From positions 405,988 through 469,987 of the forward strand of contig NZ_OAOP01000004.1 of NCBI RefSeq assembly GCF_900207585.1: a DNA stretch of 64,000 bases. Reading direction: 5' to 3'. Positions within the stretch are counted from its first letter, which is position 1, and the number at the start of each line of letters is the position of its first letter. Positions 42,313 through 52,169 of this stretch are shown here, piece by piece. The position numbers and the translations under genes are program-made. Under the pieces are notes generated by a model that was not told the DNA's origin, ran no database searches, and saw nothing but the letters and a program-made list of their open reading frames with translations. The DNA comes from Bacillus oleivorans. Its GTDB lineage: Bacteria > Bacillota > Bacilli > Bacillales > JC228.

Positions 42313-43344
42313 ATGAAGAAAAAGTACATCTGGTTAGGGCTCCTTGCAGCCGCTATTCTTTTTTTAATTCCATATAGTATGCCTTTAGTACTTGCCCTTC
42401 TGACTGCTGTATTTTTAGAATATTTAGTCAGGTGGTTTACTAAGCTGTTTAGATTGAAACGATTTTATTCGGTTCTGCTTACTTTCATTTTGTATCTCGC
42501 CTTTCTCGCCGTAGTCAGTTACTTTATTGTACATACTCTTTTCTCCCAGTTAGTTGGGTTAAGTGAAAAAGCTCCTGGTCTCTATGATGAGCTGTACAAT
42601 ACCGTGATTCTTCCGACCATGAGTAAGTGGGAAACATTTGTCGAAACATTGCCGTCAGAAGTTCTGACCTCCATTGAAGCGGCGATTCGAAATGGTCTCG
42701 AATCGTTAAGTCAGGTGTTTGAACTTCTTCTTGAAAATATTTTAAGCTTTGCTGCAGGTGTGCCAAGCTTTATGATTGAGTTTTTAGTTTACTTGATCGC
42801 TCTATTCTTAATCAGCTTGGATCTGCCAAACCTATTAGAATCTGTCAAGCGGCATTTAACGGATGAAACATACAGTAAAGTGAGCCTTGTTTTTGGCCAA
42901 TTGGCCCAGGCTGCCGTAGGATTTATAAAAGCGCAGATTATTTTAAGTGCCGTTACGTTTATGCTAGCCTATGGAGGTTTATGGCTATTAGGAGTTCCAT
43001 ATACAGCTTTAATCTCACTATTAATTGTTATTGTTGATATTCTTCCAATTCTTGGAACCGGATCAGCCCTTGTTCCATGGGCAGTTGTTTCCATTATTCA
43101 AGGCAACAGCGGCCTTGGAATTGGCTTAATTGTTCTCTTCCTTGTTATAACAGTAGTAAGAAGAATATTAGAGCCGAAAGTTCTATCAACGAACTTAGGA
43201 ATTTCGCCTTTAGCGGTACTCGTCAGTCTCTACATTGGATTAAAACTGATTGGAGTAGCCGGTCTATTCCTTGGTCCAGCGGTTGTGATTGTATATAAAA
43301 CGATTAAGCAAGCTGGATTTCTCAATACATCTTATAAAATTTAA
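42313..43344 (+). CDS. AI-2E family / YtvI-like membrane protein
   Basis: 343 residues with about eight membrane helices and the family hallmarks: a central amphipathic linker, GLWLLGVPYTALISLLIVIVDILPILGTG, then VVRRILEPKVLSTNLGISPLAVLVSLYIGLKL. This matches the sporulation-annotated YtvI branch of the AI-2E permease family. What it transports is unknown. GGAGAG precedes the ATG. Confidence 0.85.
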   Translation: MKKKYIWLGLLAAAILFLIPYSMPLVLALLTAVFLEYLVRWFTKLFRLKRFYSVLLTFILYLAFLAVVSYFIVHTLFSQLVGLSEKAPGLYDELYNTVILPTMSKWETFVETLPSEVLTSIEAAIRNGLESLSQVFELLLENILSFAAGVPSFMIEFLVYLIALFLISLDLPNLLESVKRHLTDETYSKVSLVFGQLAQAAVGFIKAQIILSAVTFMLAYGGLWLLGVPYTALISLLIVIVDILPILGTGSALVPWAVVSIIQGNSGLGIGLIVLFLVITVVRRILEPKVLSTNLGISPLAVLVSLYIGLKLIGVAGLFLGPAVVIVYKTIKQAGFLNTSYKI

Positions 43345-43359
43345 GGGGTTGACCTCAAC

Positions 43360-43394
43360 AAGATAGCCGCCAGAATTTGGCGGCTATCTTTTTA
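43360..43394 (+). terminator. Terminator of the YtvI-like gene
   Basis: AAGATAGCCGCC pairs with GGCGGCTATCTT around AGAATTT, followed by TTT. Confidence 0.88.
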
Positions 43395-43546
43395 ACACTT
43401 TCAGAAAGTATAAAATTTTAGCAAAGAAGTAAATTCGACGTAGTTAAAATTTTTAGGAATAAAGTATAAGTGCAACTAGGCAATCGCCTGCGCCGTAAAG
43501 GCTTGGCGCTAGCCAAGTTTTCTTTATCATATTCGTAAAGCTACCG

Positions 43547-44503
43547 TTACTTTAGCTCTCCCAAAAATTGTGCGAGTCTATTCCATGTTTGAGTTATTCC
43601 TGCGATTACTCCCATGTCGATTACTTTTTTGAGGTTTTCCGGTGAATCATAGCGGGTTCTGCTTAAAAGCAGAGTCTTTCCTTCTTGTTCCTCAAATGTC
43701 ATCGTAATTTGTGCAGCAGGCATCTCTTCTGCTATATTACCTTCTTCATCGGAGAAATAGTCAACATATACAATTTGTTCTGGTTCCACTATTTCTTGGT
43801 AAACCGCTTTACCCCATGACTTTATTTTCCCATCAGGCGACTGCATACAATAGTGCCATACTCCACCTGGACGGAAATCGATGTTGCAAACTGGAAGTGT
43901 CCATCCTTCAACGCCAAACCAGCGTTCTAGGTGTTCTGCTTTTGAGAATGCTTCAAAAACGAGAGATTTCGGCGCATCAAAAATTCTCTCCACAATAAGG
44001 TCAGTGTGCTCAGCTCGTGTATAAGTAATTTTCGGTAATTGGTTCTCTAAACGGCCGAGGGTTGATTGGGCACCTTCAATCGCTCCGAATTCTTTGACGG
44101 TTCTTTCCAGCTCTTCAGCGGAATTAAAGCGCATTTTCATCGTGAGTTCTGTCTTAGTTCCCTGATCGGCAAATGTAACTGTCACTTGAAAGTGTTCTTC
44201 CTTGCTATCGCCATGTGAATAAACTAACCGTTCAGGACTTTCAATCTCTCTGAAAGTGATCTTATTATCATAGTCTGTTCCATCAGGACCATGCATTACG
44301 TAATGCCATACTCCTCCTGGCTTTATTTCAATTTCCTTAGTTGTAATGGTAAATCCACTCGGTCCCCACCACTGCGGTACATGTTCAGGATCCGTCCACG
44401 CTTTAAAAACAAGTTCACGTGGAGCATGAAAAATTCTAGTTACAATTAACTCCCGACCCTCTACGGACGTTTTAGTATCATTTTTTAGCTTGGCTTCTGC
44501 CAT
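43547..44503 (-). CDS. Two-domain AHSA1/SRPBCC protein
   Basis: 318 residues made of two homologous AHSA1 domains (about 15-155 and 163-318). Each has the START-like opening (ELIVTRIFHAPRELVFKAWT and DLIVERIFDAPKSLVFEAFS), a WWGP/WFGV loop, GGVWHYxM and a C-terminal helix. Most family members have one domain. The ArsR-type gene lies 52 bases upstream, a common pairing. Ligand unknown. TAGGAGGT precedes the ATG. Confidence 0.88.
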   Translation of the reverse strand: MAEAKLKNDTKTSVEGRELIVTRIFHAPRELVFKAWTDPEHVPQWWGPSGFTITTKEIEIKPGGVWHYVMHGPDGTDYDNKITFREIESPERLVYSHGDSKEEHFQVTVTFADQGTKTELTMKMRFNSAEELERTVKEFGAIEGAQSTLGRLENQLPKITYTRAEHTDLIVERIFDAPKSLVFEAFSKAEHLERWFGVEGWTLPVCNIDFRPGGVWHYCMQSPDGKIKSWGKAVYQEIVEPEQIVYVDYFSDEEGNIAEEMPAAQITMTFEEQEGKTLLLSRTRYDSPENLKKVIDMGVIAGITQTWNRLAQFLGELK

Positions 44504-44555
44504 ACCATTATACCTCCTAATGATTTGTTAAATAGTTCTCAGCAGGATTCTCTAA

Positions 44556-44891
44556 TTACTGGCTATCTTTTTTCTCTCCTTCCTTTCTTTTCATTTCCTG
44601 CAGGTAATCATCTAAGCGGTCGAATCTCTCGTTCCACAAGCGACGGTAGGAATCCAGCCAGACCTCCAGCTCTTGAAAAGGTTCTGGCCTTAATTTGTAA
44701 TACCGCCGATTAGTAACCGCATGTACCTCAACAAGTCCAGCATCACTAAGAACACGAAGATGTTTGGATGTTTGCGGCTGATTCAGGCCGAGACGATTTG
44801 CAATGTCCCCTACTGTGAGGGGCCCGTCACGCAAAAGTTCAACGATGTGTAGTCTGTTTGGTTCTGAAAGTGCACTAAAGGTTGAGTTCAT
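44556..44891 (-). CDS. ArsR-family transcriptional regulator
   Basis: 111 residues, winged helix: FSALSEPNRLHIVELLRDGP then DIANRLGLNQPQTSKHLRVLSDAGLVEVHAVTNRRYYKL. There is no metal-binding CxC on helix 3 and few cysteines, so it is not an obvious metal sensor. It is probably a repressor of itself and the AHSA1 gene. ATG 44891 is 7 bases after the -10 box, so the mRNA has almost no leader; no ribosome site precedes it. Confidence 0.88.
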   Translation of the reverse strand: MNSTFSALSEPNRLHIVELLRDGPLTVGDIANRLGLNQPQTSKHLRVLSDAGLVEVHAVTNRRYYKLRPEPFQELEVWLDSYRRLWNERFDRLDDYLQEMKRKEGEKKDSQ

Positions 44892-44898
44892 GTTCTCA

Positions 44899-44936
44899 AT
44901 ATAACTGATTAGGAATATTCCTGTCAAGGAATATTT
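44899..44936 (-). promoter_or_regulatory. Promoter and operator of the arsR-like gene
   Basis: Minus strand: TTGACA (44927-44922), 17-bp spacer, TTATAT (44904-44899). ATATTCCT and AGGAATAT flank the TTGA of the -35 as an inverted repeat, and the palindrome AGGAATATTCCT sits in the spacer; a good autorepression site. Confidence 0.75.
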
Positions 44937-44984
44937 AAAAATTTTTTAAACTATTTTAAAAAACTTTGTACCTCTAGTGGCCCT

Positions 44985-45106
44985 ATCAAGGACTGTTCTC
45001 CCGCTTTTCTTTAATTCTGTTTCTTTAGACACTCAATCGAGGACTCTTCCCTCTTTTCATTCATTCCAGTCATTTAGAGACCCCACCAAGAACTTATCCT
45101 CCTGTT
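44985..45106. repeat. Three degenerate units of about 50 bp
   Basis: CAAGGACTGTTCTCCC (44987), CGAGGACTCTTCCCTC (45038) and CAAGAACTTATCCTCC (45087), followed in the first two by ATTC and TTTAG at matched places; spacings 51 and 49. Confidence 0.75.
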
Positions 45107-45111
45107 CCCAA

Positions 45112-45142
45112 TAAAAAACCGCATTCCCAATTAGGAAAGCGG
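45112..45142 (-). terminator. Terminator of the thioredoxin-like gene
   Basis: Minus strand CCGCTTTCC pairs with GGAATGCGG around TAATTG, followed by TTTTTTA. Confidence 0.8.
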
Positions 45143-45157
45143 CGCTAGCTGCCAATA

Positions 45158-45739
45158 TCATTCACCATATAAAATTTTATCTTTTAAAGTAGTCAAAATG
45201 CTATAGGAAACCTCATCCCAAAGTGCTGCTTCTTCAACATAGCTCTTGGTTAATTTCTTGAAAGTTTCCTTTTGTTTCTCCGCAAAGGATGGGTCCTCTT
45301 TTGCCGGAAGAGCAGCCCTTACCTCATCGACAAGCTGCTGCAGCTTTGGTGCCCGCGGACCCCAGACTGCTTTTTCAGAACCATCATTATCGATAAAAAT
45401 AAAGATTGGAATAGCACGGGATGTACCGTTTGTTAAATATTGATCCATTAACTCTAAGTTCTGGTCACGGAGCAGAAAGCGAATATCTATGTTTGCTTTT
45501 TCTGCAATTTTGACCAGTATCGGCACATTTAACATCGCGTCACCGCACCAGTCTTCTGTCAATACGATTGCTCGCAGCTGTTTTTCTTTTAATTGTTCTA
45601 TTAGTTTGATATCGTCTTTTTCCAGCTCAAACCGCTCCAATATTTGAAGCATATTTTCTTTATTAACCTTCATTAGCGAAGTATATTGATTAAATGTTAA
45701 ACCCTTTTCAAACCATTGTTCTAAAGTCATATTTTCCAC
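45158..45739 (-). CDS. Thioredoxin-family protein with single cysteine
   Basis: 193 residues with a thioredoxin fold core (about 55-145): IVLTEDWCGDAMLNVPILVK carries a WCGDA instead of the WCGPC active site, so the second cysteine is missing. The cis-proline strand SRAIPIFIFID is intact. Redox chemistry, if any, must use one cysteine; a bacillithiol-related or scaffold role is possible but unproven. Start MENMTLEQW follows GAGGTGG. Confidence 0.85.
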   Translation of the reverse strand: MENMTLEQWFEKGLTFNQYTSLMKVNKENMLQILERFELEKDDIKLIEQLKEKQLRAIVLTEDWCGDAMLNVPILVKIAEKANIDIRFLLRDQNLELMDQYLTNGTSRAIPIFIFIDNDGSEKAVWGPRAPKLQQLVDEVRAALPAKEDPSFAEKQKETFKKLTKSYVEEAALWDEVSYSILTTLKDKILYGE

Positions 45740-45805
45740 CTCAAACTTATGTATTTGCTTTTAAATTACCAAATTTACTTTTAAAAAGCGAAAATTTAGA
45801 TTCAT

Positions 45806-45843
45806 GAAAAGAAAGAGACTACCCGCCGAAAACGAGCCGTCTC
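45806..45843 (-). terminator. Terminator of the gatCAB operon
   Basis: Minus strand GGGAGACGGCTCG...CGGCGGGTAGTCTC stem followed by TTTCTTTT, just beyond the gatB stop. Confidence 0.65.
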
Positions 45844-45853
45844 CCAATTACTC

Positions 45854-47284
45854 TTATCGTTTATTAATTTCTTCAACTAGCAATTTATTGACTAGCGGCG
45901 GATTAGCCTGTCCTTTCGTTGCCTTCATTATTTGACCCACTAAGAAGGCTAACGCTTTTTCTTTTCCGTCCTTATAATCTTGAATCGATTGCGGATTGTT
46001 ATCTAGAACTTCTGCAATTATCTTTAATAACGTGCCCTCATCAGAGATTTGCACGAGTCCTTTTTCTTTAACAATCTTTTCAGGGTCTCCCCCTTTTTCA
46101 ACCAATTCCTTAAAGACGTTCTTCGCAATTTTTGATGATATCGTTCCATTTTCAATTAATTTGATCAGACCCGCTAAACTTTCAGGTGTCAAAGCTACTT
46201 CTGCTAATTCTTTTCCTTCGGCATTTAAGTAGCCTGACACTTCACCCATCAGCCAGTTGGACGCCTGTTTCGAATCCGCGCCTGCTGTGATTGTTGCTTC
46301 AAAGAAATCAGACATTTCCTTCGTAATGGTCAGCACCTGAGCGTCATAGACTGGAAGTGAAAGCTCTTCAACATACCGTTTTTTCCGTTGATCAGGCAGT
46401 TCCGGAATTTCAGCCCTGATTCTTTCTTTCCATGCATCATCAATATTGAGCTCAACCAGATCTGGTTCTGGGAAGTAACGGTAATCCTCTGATCCTTCCT
46501 TAACTCTCATTAAAATTGTAGTGTTAGTCGCCTCGTCATAGCGGCGGGTTTCTTGACGTATGACTCCGCCTGACATTACAACCTCTTTTTGCCGGTTTTC
46601 TTCGTATTCTAAGCCTTTTCTGACAAAGTTAAAGGAGTTTAAGTTTTTCAGCTCTGTTTTTGTTCCGAATTCCTTTTGTCCGACTGGACGAATTGAGATA
46701 TTTGCATCACAGCGAAGACTTCCTTCCTCCATTTTGCAATCAGAAACCCCTGTGTATTGAATAATTGATTTTAATTTTTCTAAATATGCATACGCCTCGT
46801 CAGGAGTACGAATATCTGGTTCGGATACTATTTCAATTAATGGGGTTCCCTGGCGATTGTAGTCCACAAGCGAATATCCATTTGGTGAATGGTTGAGCTT
46901 CCCTGCATCCTCCTCCAGATGAAGTCTTGTAATTCCGATTTTTTTCTTTTGTCCATTTACTTCAATCTCAATCCAGCCGTTTTCACCGATTGGTTTATCA
47001 AATTGAGATATTTGATAAGCTTTCGGGTTATCTGGGTAAAAATAGTTTTTTCGGTCAAACTTTGTAACCGTCGCAACTTCACAATTCAAAGCCATCGCAG
47101 CTTTCATCGCAAACTCGACTGCTTTTTTATTCAGCACAGGCAAAACACCTGGATACCCAAGCTCAATTACACTCGTATTGGTGTTAGGCTCGTCCCCAAA
47201 ATTGTTTGGGCTGCTTGAAAAAATTTTCGACTCTGTTTTTAACTCAACGTGTACCTCTAAACCAATTATCGTTTCAAAGTCCAT
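45854..47284 (-). CDS. gatB: Aspartyl/glutamyl-tRNA amidotransferase subunit B
   Basis: 476 residues. GatB binds the misacylated tRNA and phosphorylates its Asp/Glu side chain. Opening motif [14 protein letters not shown], the [11 protein letters not shown] segment, [11 protein letters not shown] with metal-binding residues, [16 protein letters not shown], and a C-terminal YqeY-like tail domain are all present. Last gene of gatC-gatA-gatB. Confidence 0.98.
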   Translation of the reverse strand: MDFETIIGLEVHVELKTESKIFSSSPNNFGDEPNTNTSVIELGYPGVLPVLNKKAVEFAMKAAMALNCEVATVTKFDRKNYFYPDNPKAYQISQFDKPIGENGWIEIEVNGQKKKIGITRLHLEEDAGKLNHSPNGYSLVDYNRQGTPLIEIVSEPDIRTPDEAYAYLEKLKSIIQYTGVSDCKMEEGSLRCDANISIRPVGQKEFGTKTELKNLNSFNFVRKGLEYEENRQKEVVMSGGVIRQETRRYDEATNTTILMRVKEGSEDYRYFPEPDLVELNIDDAWKERIRAEIPELPDQRKKRYVEELSLPVYDAQVLTITKEMSDFFEATITAGADSKQASNWLMGEVSGYLNAEGKELAEVALTPESLAGLIKLIENGTISSKIAKNVFKELVEKGGDPEKIVKEKGLVQISDEGTLLKIIAEVLDNNPQSIQDYKDGKEKALAFLVGQIMKATKGQANPPLVNKLLVEEINKR

Positions 47285-47301
47285 AATTTTTATTCCCCCC
47301 T

Positions 47302-48756
47302 TTACAGCGCTGGCTTTTCTTTATGATAGGCTGTGGCTTGTTCAAAAGCATGAGCAACTCTATAAACGGTCGCTTCATCAAAGTGCTTGCCGATGATTTG
47401 CAAGCCTAGCGGCAGACCATTTGAAAATCCGCAAGGGATCGAGATTCCTGGTACACCCGCCAGGTTAACTGGAATCGTTAAAATATCATTCGCATACATC
47501 GTTAGCGGATCATCGACTTTTTCACCAAGCTTAAAGGCAGGAGTTGGTGTCGTTGGTCCGACAATCACATCATATTTTTCAAAAACGTCTTCAAAGTCTT
47601 TTTTAATTAAGGTCCGCACCTTTTGCGCCTTTTTATAATACGCATCATAATATCCGGAACTTAAAGCAAAGGTTCCGAGCATAATCCGGCGCTTCACTTC
47701 GTCACCAAAGCCTTCTGCTCTCGTTTTTTTATAAAGTTCCATCAGACTTTCCGCATTTGGCGAACGGTAGCCATAGCGAACCCCGTCAAATCTTGCAAGG
47801 TTTGCCGATGCTTCAGAAGAGGACAATAAATAATAGGTTGCAATGCCATATTTCGAATGCGGGAGCGATACTTCCTCCCAAGCACCACCAAGTCCTTCTA
47901 ACACTTTTAAAGCATCCAGCACAGATTGACGGACTTCTTCAGAAACGCCCTCGCCTAAATACTCTTTAGGTACCGCTATCTTTAGCCCTTTTATATCGCC
48001 TGTCAGTGCACTTGAAAACCGCGGCACTTCTACATTAGCCGATGTGGAGTCCATCGGATCAAGGCCAGAAATTGCTTCTAAAACATATGCATTATCTTCA
48101 ACCGTCCGTGTAATAGGACCAATCTGATCTAAAGAAGATGCAAAAGCGACAAGGCCGAAACGTGACACCCGTCCATATGTAGGTTTCATCCCAACAACAC
48201 CGCAAAATGAAGCTGGCTGGCGAATCGATCCGCCTGTATCAGATCCTAATGCATATGGAACTTCACCTGCCGCTACAGCAGCTGCAGATCCTCCTGAAGA
48301 GCCGCCTGGCACAGCTTCCAGGTTCCAAGGGTTCTTGGTTTTCTTGATACTGGAATTTTCCGTTGAAGATCCCATTGCAAATTCATCCATGTTCAATTTT
48401 CCAACGGTAATGGCGCCGTGTGCATCGAGCTTGTCCATAACGGTTGCATTATATATCGGATCAAAATTCTCCAGAATTTTACTGGCACAAGTTGTCTGGA
48501 GGCCCTTCGTTACGATATTATCCTTGATACCAACCGGGATACCAAATAGGACATTATCCTTGCTTTCCCCGACTCGGGTTTCCAGTTCCATCGCTTTCTG
48601 CTTCGCCTTTTCTTCATTTAAAGTTAAAAAGGCGTCCACCTTTGAATCGACTTCGCCAATCTTCTGAAAAGATTGGTTCACCAAGTCGGTTACTGATAAT
48701 TCTTTTTTATGTAAAAGCTCATGTATATCTGCCAATTTATGATCAAATAATGACAT
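47302..48756 (-). CDS. gatA: Glutamyl-tRNA amidotransferase subunit A
   Basis: 484 residues, amidase-signature subunit that releases ammonia from glutamine. The Ser-cisSer-Lys triad is visible in [10 protein letters not shown] (Lys) and the [15 protein letters not shown] loop, with [16 protein letters not shown]. 17 bases separate it from gatB; 13 from gatC. Confidence 0.98.
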   Translation of the reverse strand: MSLFDHKLADIHELLHKKELSVTDLVNQSFQKIGEVDSKVDAFLTLNEEKAKQKAMELETRVGESKDNVLFGIPVGIKDNIVTKGLQTTCASKILENFDPIYNATVMDKLDAHGAITVGKLNMDEFAMGSSTENSSIKKTKNPWNLEAVPGGSSGGSAAAVAAGEVPYALGSDTGGSIRQPASFCGVVGMKPTYGRVSRFGLVAFASSLDQIGPITRTVEDNAYVLEAISGLDPMDSTSANVEVPRFSSALTGDIKGLKIAVPKEYLGEGVSEEVRQSVLDALKVLEGLGGAWEEVSLPHSKYGIATYYLLSSSEASANLARFDGVRYGYRSPNAESLMELYKKTRAEGFGDEVKRRIMLGTFALSSGYYDAYYKKAQKVRTLIKKDFEDVFEKYDVIVGPTTPTPAFKLGEKVDDPLTMYANDILTIPVNLAGVPGISIPCGFSNGLPLGLQIIGKHFDEATVYRVAHAFEQATAYHKEKPAL

Positions 48757-48769
48757 CCTTTTCTCCCCC

Positions 48770-49060
48770 CTAGTCTAAAATAGATGGTACTTTAATTTGG
48801 CCGTCTTCATGATCAGGGGCGTTTTTCAGTACCTCCTCACGCGGAAGTCCTTTTTGCGGAATATCTTCCCTCAAAACATTCTTCATATCCAAAACATGAG
48901 ATGTCGGTTCAATATTTGTTGTATCTAACTCATTTAATTGCTCAGCATAACCAATAATGGCATCTAATTGTTTTGTAAAAACTTCAGCTTCTTCTTCGGT
49001 AATTTCCAATCTTGCTAAATGAGCAACATGCTTTACTTCATCTAGTGAAATCCGAGACAT
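48770..49060 (-). CDS. gatC: Glutamyl-tRNA amidotransferase subunit C
   Basis: 96 residues: [36 protein letters not shown] and the C-terminal [16 protein letters not shown]. Wraps around GatA and GatB to stabilise the complex. Start set at ATG 49060 with TGGAGGTG upstream; a longer frame to 49117 has no support. Confidence 0.97.
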   Translation of the reverse strand: MSRISLDEVKHVAHLARLEITEEEAEVFTKQLDAIIGYAEQLNELDTTNIEPTSHVLDMKNVLREDIPQKGLPREEVLKNAPDHEDGQIKVPSILD

Positions 49061-49144
49061 ACCATCTTCACCTCCATGAGAATTCGAACTGCTTAACAAT
49101 AATATTGATTCTATCAATTTTCAGAGGGTCAGGCAACAATTCTG

Positions 49145-49235
49145 GGGGCAGTTCGGGATGTGCCTGTCACACTCTGAGATTTGTCGGCAACCCTCGTCAG
49201 GTAACAGTCACGCCACGAAGTTAGTCGATTGCCGT
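49145..49235. repeat. GTGCCTGTCACACT hairpin cluster
   Basis: GGGATGTGCCTGTCAC, ATTTGTCGGCAA, CGTCAGGTAACAGTCACGCC and AGTTAGTCGA share words with the hairpins at 28418 and 40341; degenerate. Confidence 0.5.
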
Positions 49236-49293
49236 TTGGCTATTGCTAATTTTTCCAAGCATAGATTAATTTTAAAAATAGCAATTTAATACC

Positions 49294-49923
49294 ATGAAAA
49301 GAAAATATCGACTGTTTGCTGTGTTGTTTTTGTCATTGGGAATGATTCTGTCTGCCTGTACTCAAAATCAAGCAAATCAAGGAGGAGGGAACCAAGAACT
49401 GCCTCAAAATATTGTTTATCAGCCAGAAAATAATCAGCAGGCTACCGGAAGGCATATTTGGCGAACTTATGATGAAGCAAATCCTGGCGGACAAGCTGGT
49501 GAGGCCCCTAACGAGGAACTGCAGCGAGGTCCTGTAAAACTGGTTGAACGAGCTGCTGTCGAATGGACGAACCGCGAGCGCCAGCGAAATGGACTTCAGC
49601 CTTTACGATTAAATGAAAAAGCCTGTGACATTGCAAGACTTAAATCGCAGGATATGCGAGATAAACAATACTTTTCTTACACCAGCCCTACCTACGGAAC
49701 ACCCCTTGAGATGATGAGAAACTTCCATTTACAATTTCGGATTGCTGCCGGTAACCATGCGGCCGGACCCGAAACAGCTGAAGAGGTCGTACGTCAATGG
49801 ATGGAAAGTCCCGAACACCGGAGCCACATTGTGAACCCCGAGTTCACCGAAATTGGAGTCGGGTATGTAGATGGCGGTATATTAGGAAGTTACTGGACGC
49901 AGCTGCTGATTGATCCTAGGTAG
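49294..49923 (+). CDS. CAP-domain lipoprotein
   Basis: 209 residues. Lipoprotein signal with lipobox ILSAC (Cys22). A Gln/Asn-rich spacer follows, then a CAP/SCP-like domain (about 85-205): VEWTNRERQRNGLQPLRLNE, ARLKSQDMRDKQYFSYTSPT and RQWMESPEHRSHIVNPEFTE then IGVGYVDGGILGSYWTQL. The usual HNxxR cysteine pattern is partly retained. Role at the cell surface unknown. No ribosome site is visible before the ATG. Confidence 0.85.
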   Translation: MKRKYRLFAVLFLSLGMILSACTQNQANQGGGNQELPQNIVYQPENNQQATGRHIWRTYDEANPGGQAGEAPNEELQRGPVKLVERAAVEWTNRERQRNGLQPLRLNEKACDIARLKSQDMRDKQYFSYTSPTYGTPLEMMRNFHLQFRIAAGNHAAGPETAEEVVRQWMESPEHRSHIVNPEFTEIGVGYVDGGILGSYWTQLLIDPR

Positions 49924-49936
49924 AAGGAGATTGGAA

Positions 49937-50130
49937 TTGGGCGGAGTTTTATTTTTATAGGCTCCAAAACTAATAATTGGGCTTTTTTCTATGTTAATTG
50001 GGCGAGTCTGTTAATTTTTTGGGCGGCTTCCCCCTTTAATTGGGTGCTCTAGATAGTTTTTCGGGCGGGATTACCCGGTTATGGGCTACCTGCTTAGTTT
50101 TTGGGCGCCTTTCCCATCATTCAGGCGCCT
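49937..50130. repeat. Nine-fold array of TTGGGCG with 20-21 bp period
   Basis: TTGGGCG-type words start at 49937, 49977, 49998, 50019, 50040, 50061, 50081, 50101 and 50121: one 40 then steps of 21, 21, 21, 21, 20, 20, 20. The intervening bases are T-rich and loosely similar (GTTAATTTTT, AGATAGTTTTT, TGCTTAGTTTT). It fills the convergent gap between the CAP gene and the rocA-type terminator. Confidence 0.85.
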
Positions 50131-50197
50131 TTCCCATTTTTTCATAAAACGAAAAAATTAGACATAAAAGGGTAAAAGCGATTATTGATTATTAAAA

Positions 50198-50224
50198 AAG
50201 ACCGGGAACGAATCCCAGTCTTCT
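50198..50224 (-). terminator. Terminator of the P5C dehydrogenase gene
   Basis: Minus strand AAGACTGGG pairs with CCCGGTCTT around ATTCGTT, followed by TTTT. Confidence 0.75.
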
Positions 50225-50231
50225 TTTTCCC

Positions 50232-51779
50232 TTATAACAACTCTGAAGTCGTTTTTGCCTGCATATGAAGCAGTAAGTAATCTGGACCTCCAGCTTTTGA
50301 ATCAGTACCAGACATATTGAATCCGCCAAATGGCTGATATCCGACGATCGCACCTGTACATCCGCGGTTGAAGTATAGGTTTCCTACGTGGAAATCTTCT
50401 CTGGCTTTTTCAATATTTAAACGGTTATTGGAGATAACAGCACCTGTTAGTCCATATTCCGTATCATTAGCCATATCGATTGCTTCATCAAAATCTTTTG
50501 CTTTCGCAAACGCCACAACTGGTCCGAAGATTTCTTCTTTCATCACACGTGCGTTACGGTCTACATCAGCAACAACAGTAGGCTTGATAAACCAGCCTTT
50601 TGAGTCATCCCCTTCACCGCCGGCCACGATACGTCCTTCACCTTTGCCAATTTCAATATAGGACATAATTTTATTGTATGCACCTTGATCAATAACTGGT
50701 CCCATATACGTTTCGCGCTTAACAGGGTCTCCTACAGTTAAACCATTTGTTAATTCAACCACTCGTTCTAATACTTGATCGTATACATCTTCTAACACAA
50801 TCGCACGTGAACATGCAGAGCATTTTTGACCAGAGAAGCCAAATGCAGAAGCTACTATAGAGTGAGCAGCTAATTCAAGATCTGCTTCTTTATCGACAAC
50901 AATTGTGTCTTTTCCGCCCATTTCGGCAATGACACGTTTTAACCAGATTTGGCCTTCGCTCAATCTGGATGCACGTTCATAAATACGGAGGCCTACATCC
51001 CTAGACCCTGTAAAGCTGATGAAACGGGTTTGAGGATGATCCACTAAATAATCGCCCACTTCGGCTCCGCTACCCGGAATATAGTTAAGGACACCTTTTG
51101 GAAGACCCGCTTCTTCAAGAATCTCAACAAATTTAGCTGCAACTACTGGAGTAGCTGAAGCAGGTTTTAATAAAACAGTGTTTCCTGAAACAAGTGCTGC
51201 AACCGTTGTTCCTGCCATAATCGCAAATGCAAAGTTCCAAGGAGAAATAACAACCCCTACACCAAGCGGAATATAGCCAAAACGGTTAATCTCACCTGGA
51301 CGGCTTTGTACAGGTACACCGTCTTTAAGGCTGAGCATTTGACGTCCGTAATATTCCATAAAATCGATAGCTTCTGCTGTATCTGCATCTGCCTCATTCC
51401 ATGGTTTTCCCGCTTCTTTTACTAAAAGCGCAGAAAACTCATGCTTGCGGCGTCTGACAATCGCAGCTGCGCGGAATAGAATATCTGCTCTCATTTCAGG
51501 CTTGGATTTTCTCCAAGTTTTGAAAGCTTCTGCTGCCGCTTTCATCGCTTGTTCTGCTAAATCTCTATTCGCCTTTGAAACCCTTCCTACGACTTCTTCT
51601 TTATTCGCTGGGTTTACGGAAACGATTTTATCATCTGTTGAAACTCGTTCTCCATTAATAACTAAATCATAGTCTTGTCCTAAGTAGCTCTCTACTAGTT
51701 TCAAACCTTCTTGAAACGCTTTTTGATTCTCTTCCTTTGAAAAATCAGTGAAAGGTTCGTGCTGATAAGGTTTAACCAT
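50232..51779 (-). CDS. rocA: L-glutamate gamma-semialdehyde (1-pyrroline-5-carboxylate) dehydrogenase
   Basis: 515-residue NAD-dependent aldehyde dehydrogenase that oxidises the proline/arginine degradation intermediate to glutamate. It opens [13 protein letters not shown], as RocA/PutC proteins do, with the catalytic Glu in [12 protein letters not shown], the nucleophilic Cys in [15 protein letters not shown] and the glycine motif GSRDVG. rocA and putC cannot be told apart by sequence alone here; no proline dehydrogenase or regulator is adjacent. GGAGGGG precedes the ATG. Confidence 0.92.
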   Translation of the reverse strand: MVKPYQHEPFTDFSKEENQKAFQEGLKLVESYLGQDYDLVINGERVSTDDKIVSVNPANKEEVVGRVSKANRDLAEQAMKAAAEAFKTWRKSKPEMRADILFRAAAIVRRRKHEFSALLVKEAGKPWNEADADTAEAIDFMEYYGRQMLSLKDGVPVQSRPGEINRFGYIPLGVGVVISPWNFAFAIMAGTTVAALVSGNTVLLKPASATPVVAAKFVEILEEAGLPKGVLNYIPGSGAEVGDYLVDHPQTRFISFTGSRDVGLRIYERASRLSEGQIWLKRVIAEMGGKDTIVVDKEADLELAAHSIVASAFGFSGQKCSACSRAIVLEDVYDQVLERVVELTNGLTVGDPVKRETYMGPVIDQGAYNKIMSYIEIGKGEGRIVAGGEGDDSKGWFIKPTVVADVDRNARVMKEEIFGPVVAFAKAKDFDEAIDMANDTEYGLTGAVISNNRLNIEKAREDFHVGNLYFNRGCTGAIVGYQPFGGFNMSGTDSKAGGPDYLLLHMQAKTTSELL

Positions 51780-51935
51780 ATGATTCCCCTCCTTATATAT
51801 TTAAACAAAACCGTTTACACTACACGTTCATTCTATCATGAAACAATTTTATTCTTCAAATTATTCCAAATGGAAAAATAGACTAGTAGGTGCATCTTAG
51901 ACTTTCTTGGGAGGAAATGGCCTGTCATCACTTAA

Positions 51936-52097
51936 TTTGGCCAATAGAACAAGGTTTTGACTGATAGGACTGTGATTTGACCAATCTACTTAATTTTTGA
52001 CCGATAGTACACGATTTTGACTCATAGAAATCGATTTTGACCGATAGAATCGATATTTGACTGATAGATTCCTCGATTTGACCGATAGAATTTATTG
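51936..52097. repeat. Eight-fold array of TTTGACCGATAGAA with 20-bp period
   Basis: TTTGAC-type words start at 51936, 51956, 51976, 51996, 52016, 52036, 52056 and 52077: six steps of exactly 20 and one of 21. Consensus TTTGACcGATAGaa plus six to seven variable bases, often CGAT. Lies between the rocA-type start and the camS terminator. Confidence 0.92.
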
Positions 52098-52137
52098 TTG
52101 AGCAAAAAAACCTCTTCTATCCTACATCCCAAAAAAA

Positions 52138-52162
52138 TAGACCTGCCAACCGGCAGATCTTA
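52138..52162 (-). terminator. Terminator of camS
   Basis: Minus strand GATCTGCCGGTTGGCAGGTC stem followed by TATTTTTTT. Confidence 0.85.
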
Positions 52163-52169
52163 TAGCTAT

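Noticed and set aside
51936..52097. CRISPR array
   Set aside because: No unique spacers of 26-40 bp, period only 20 bp, and no cas genes in the window; the same holds for the other arrays.
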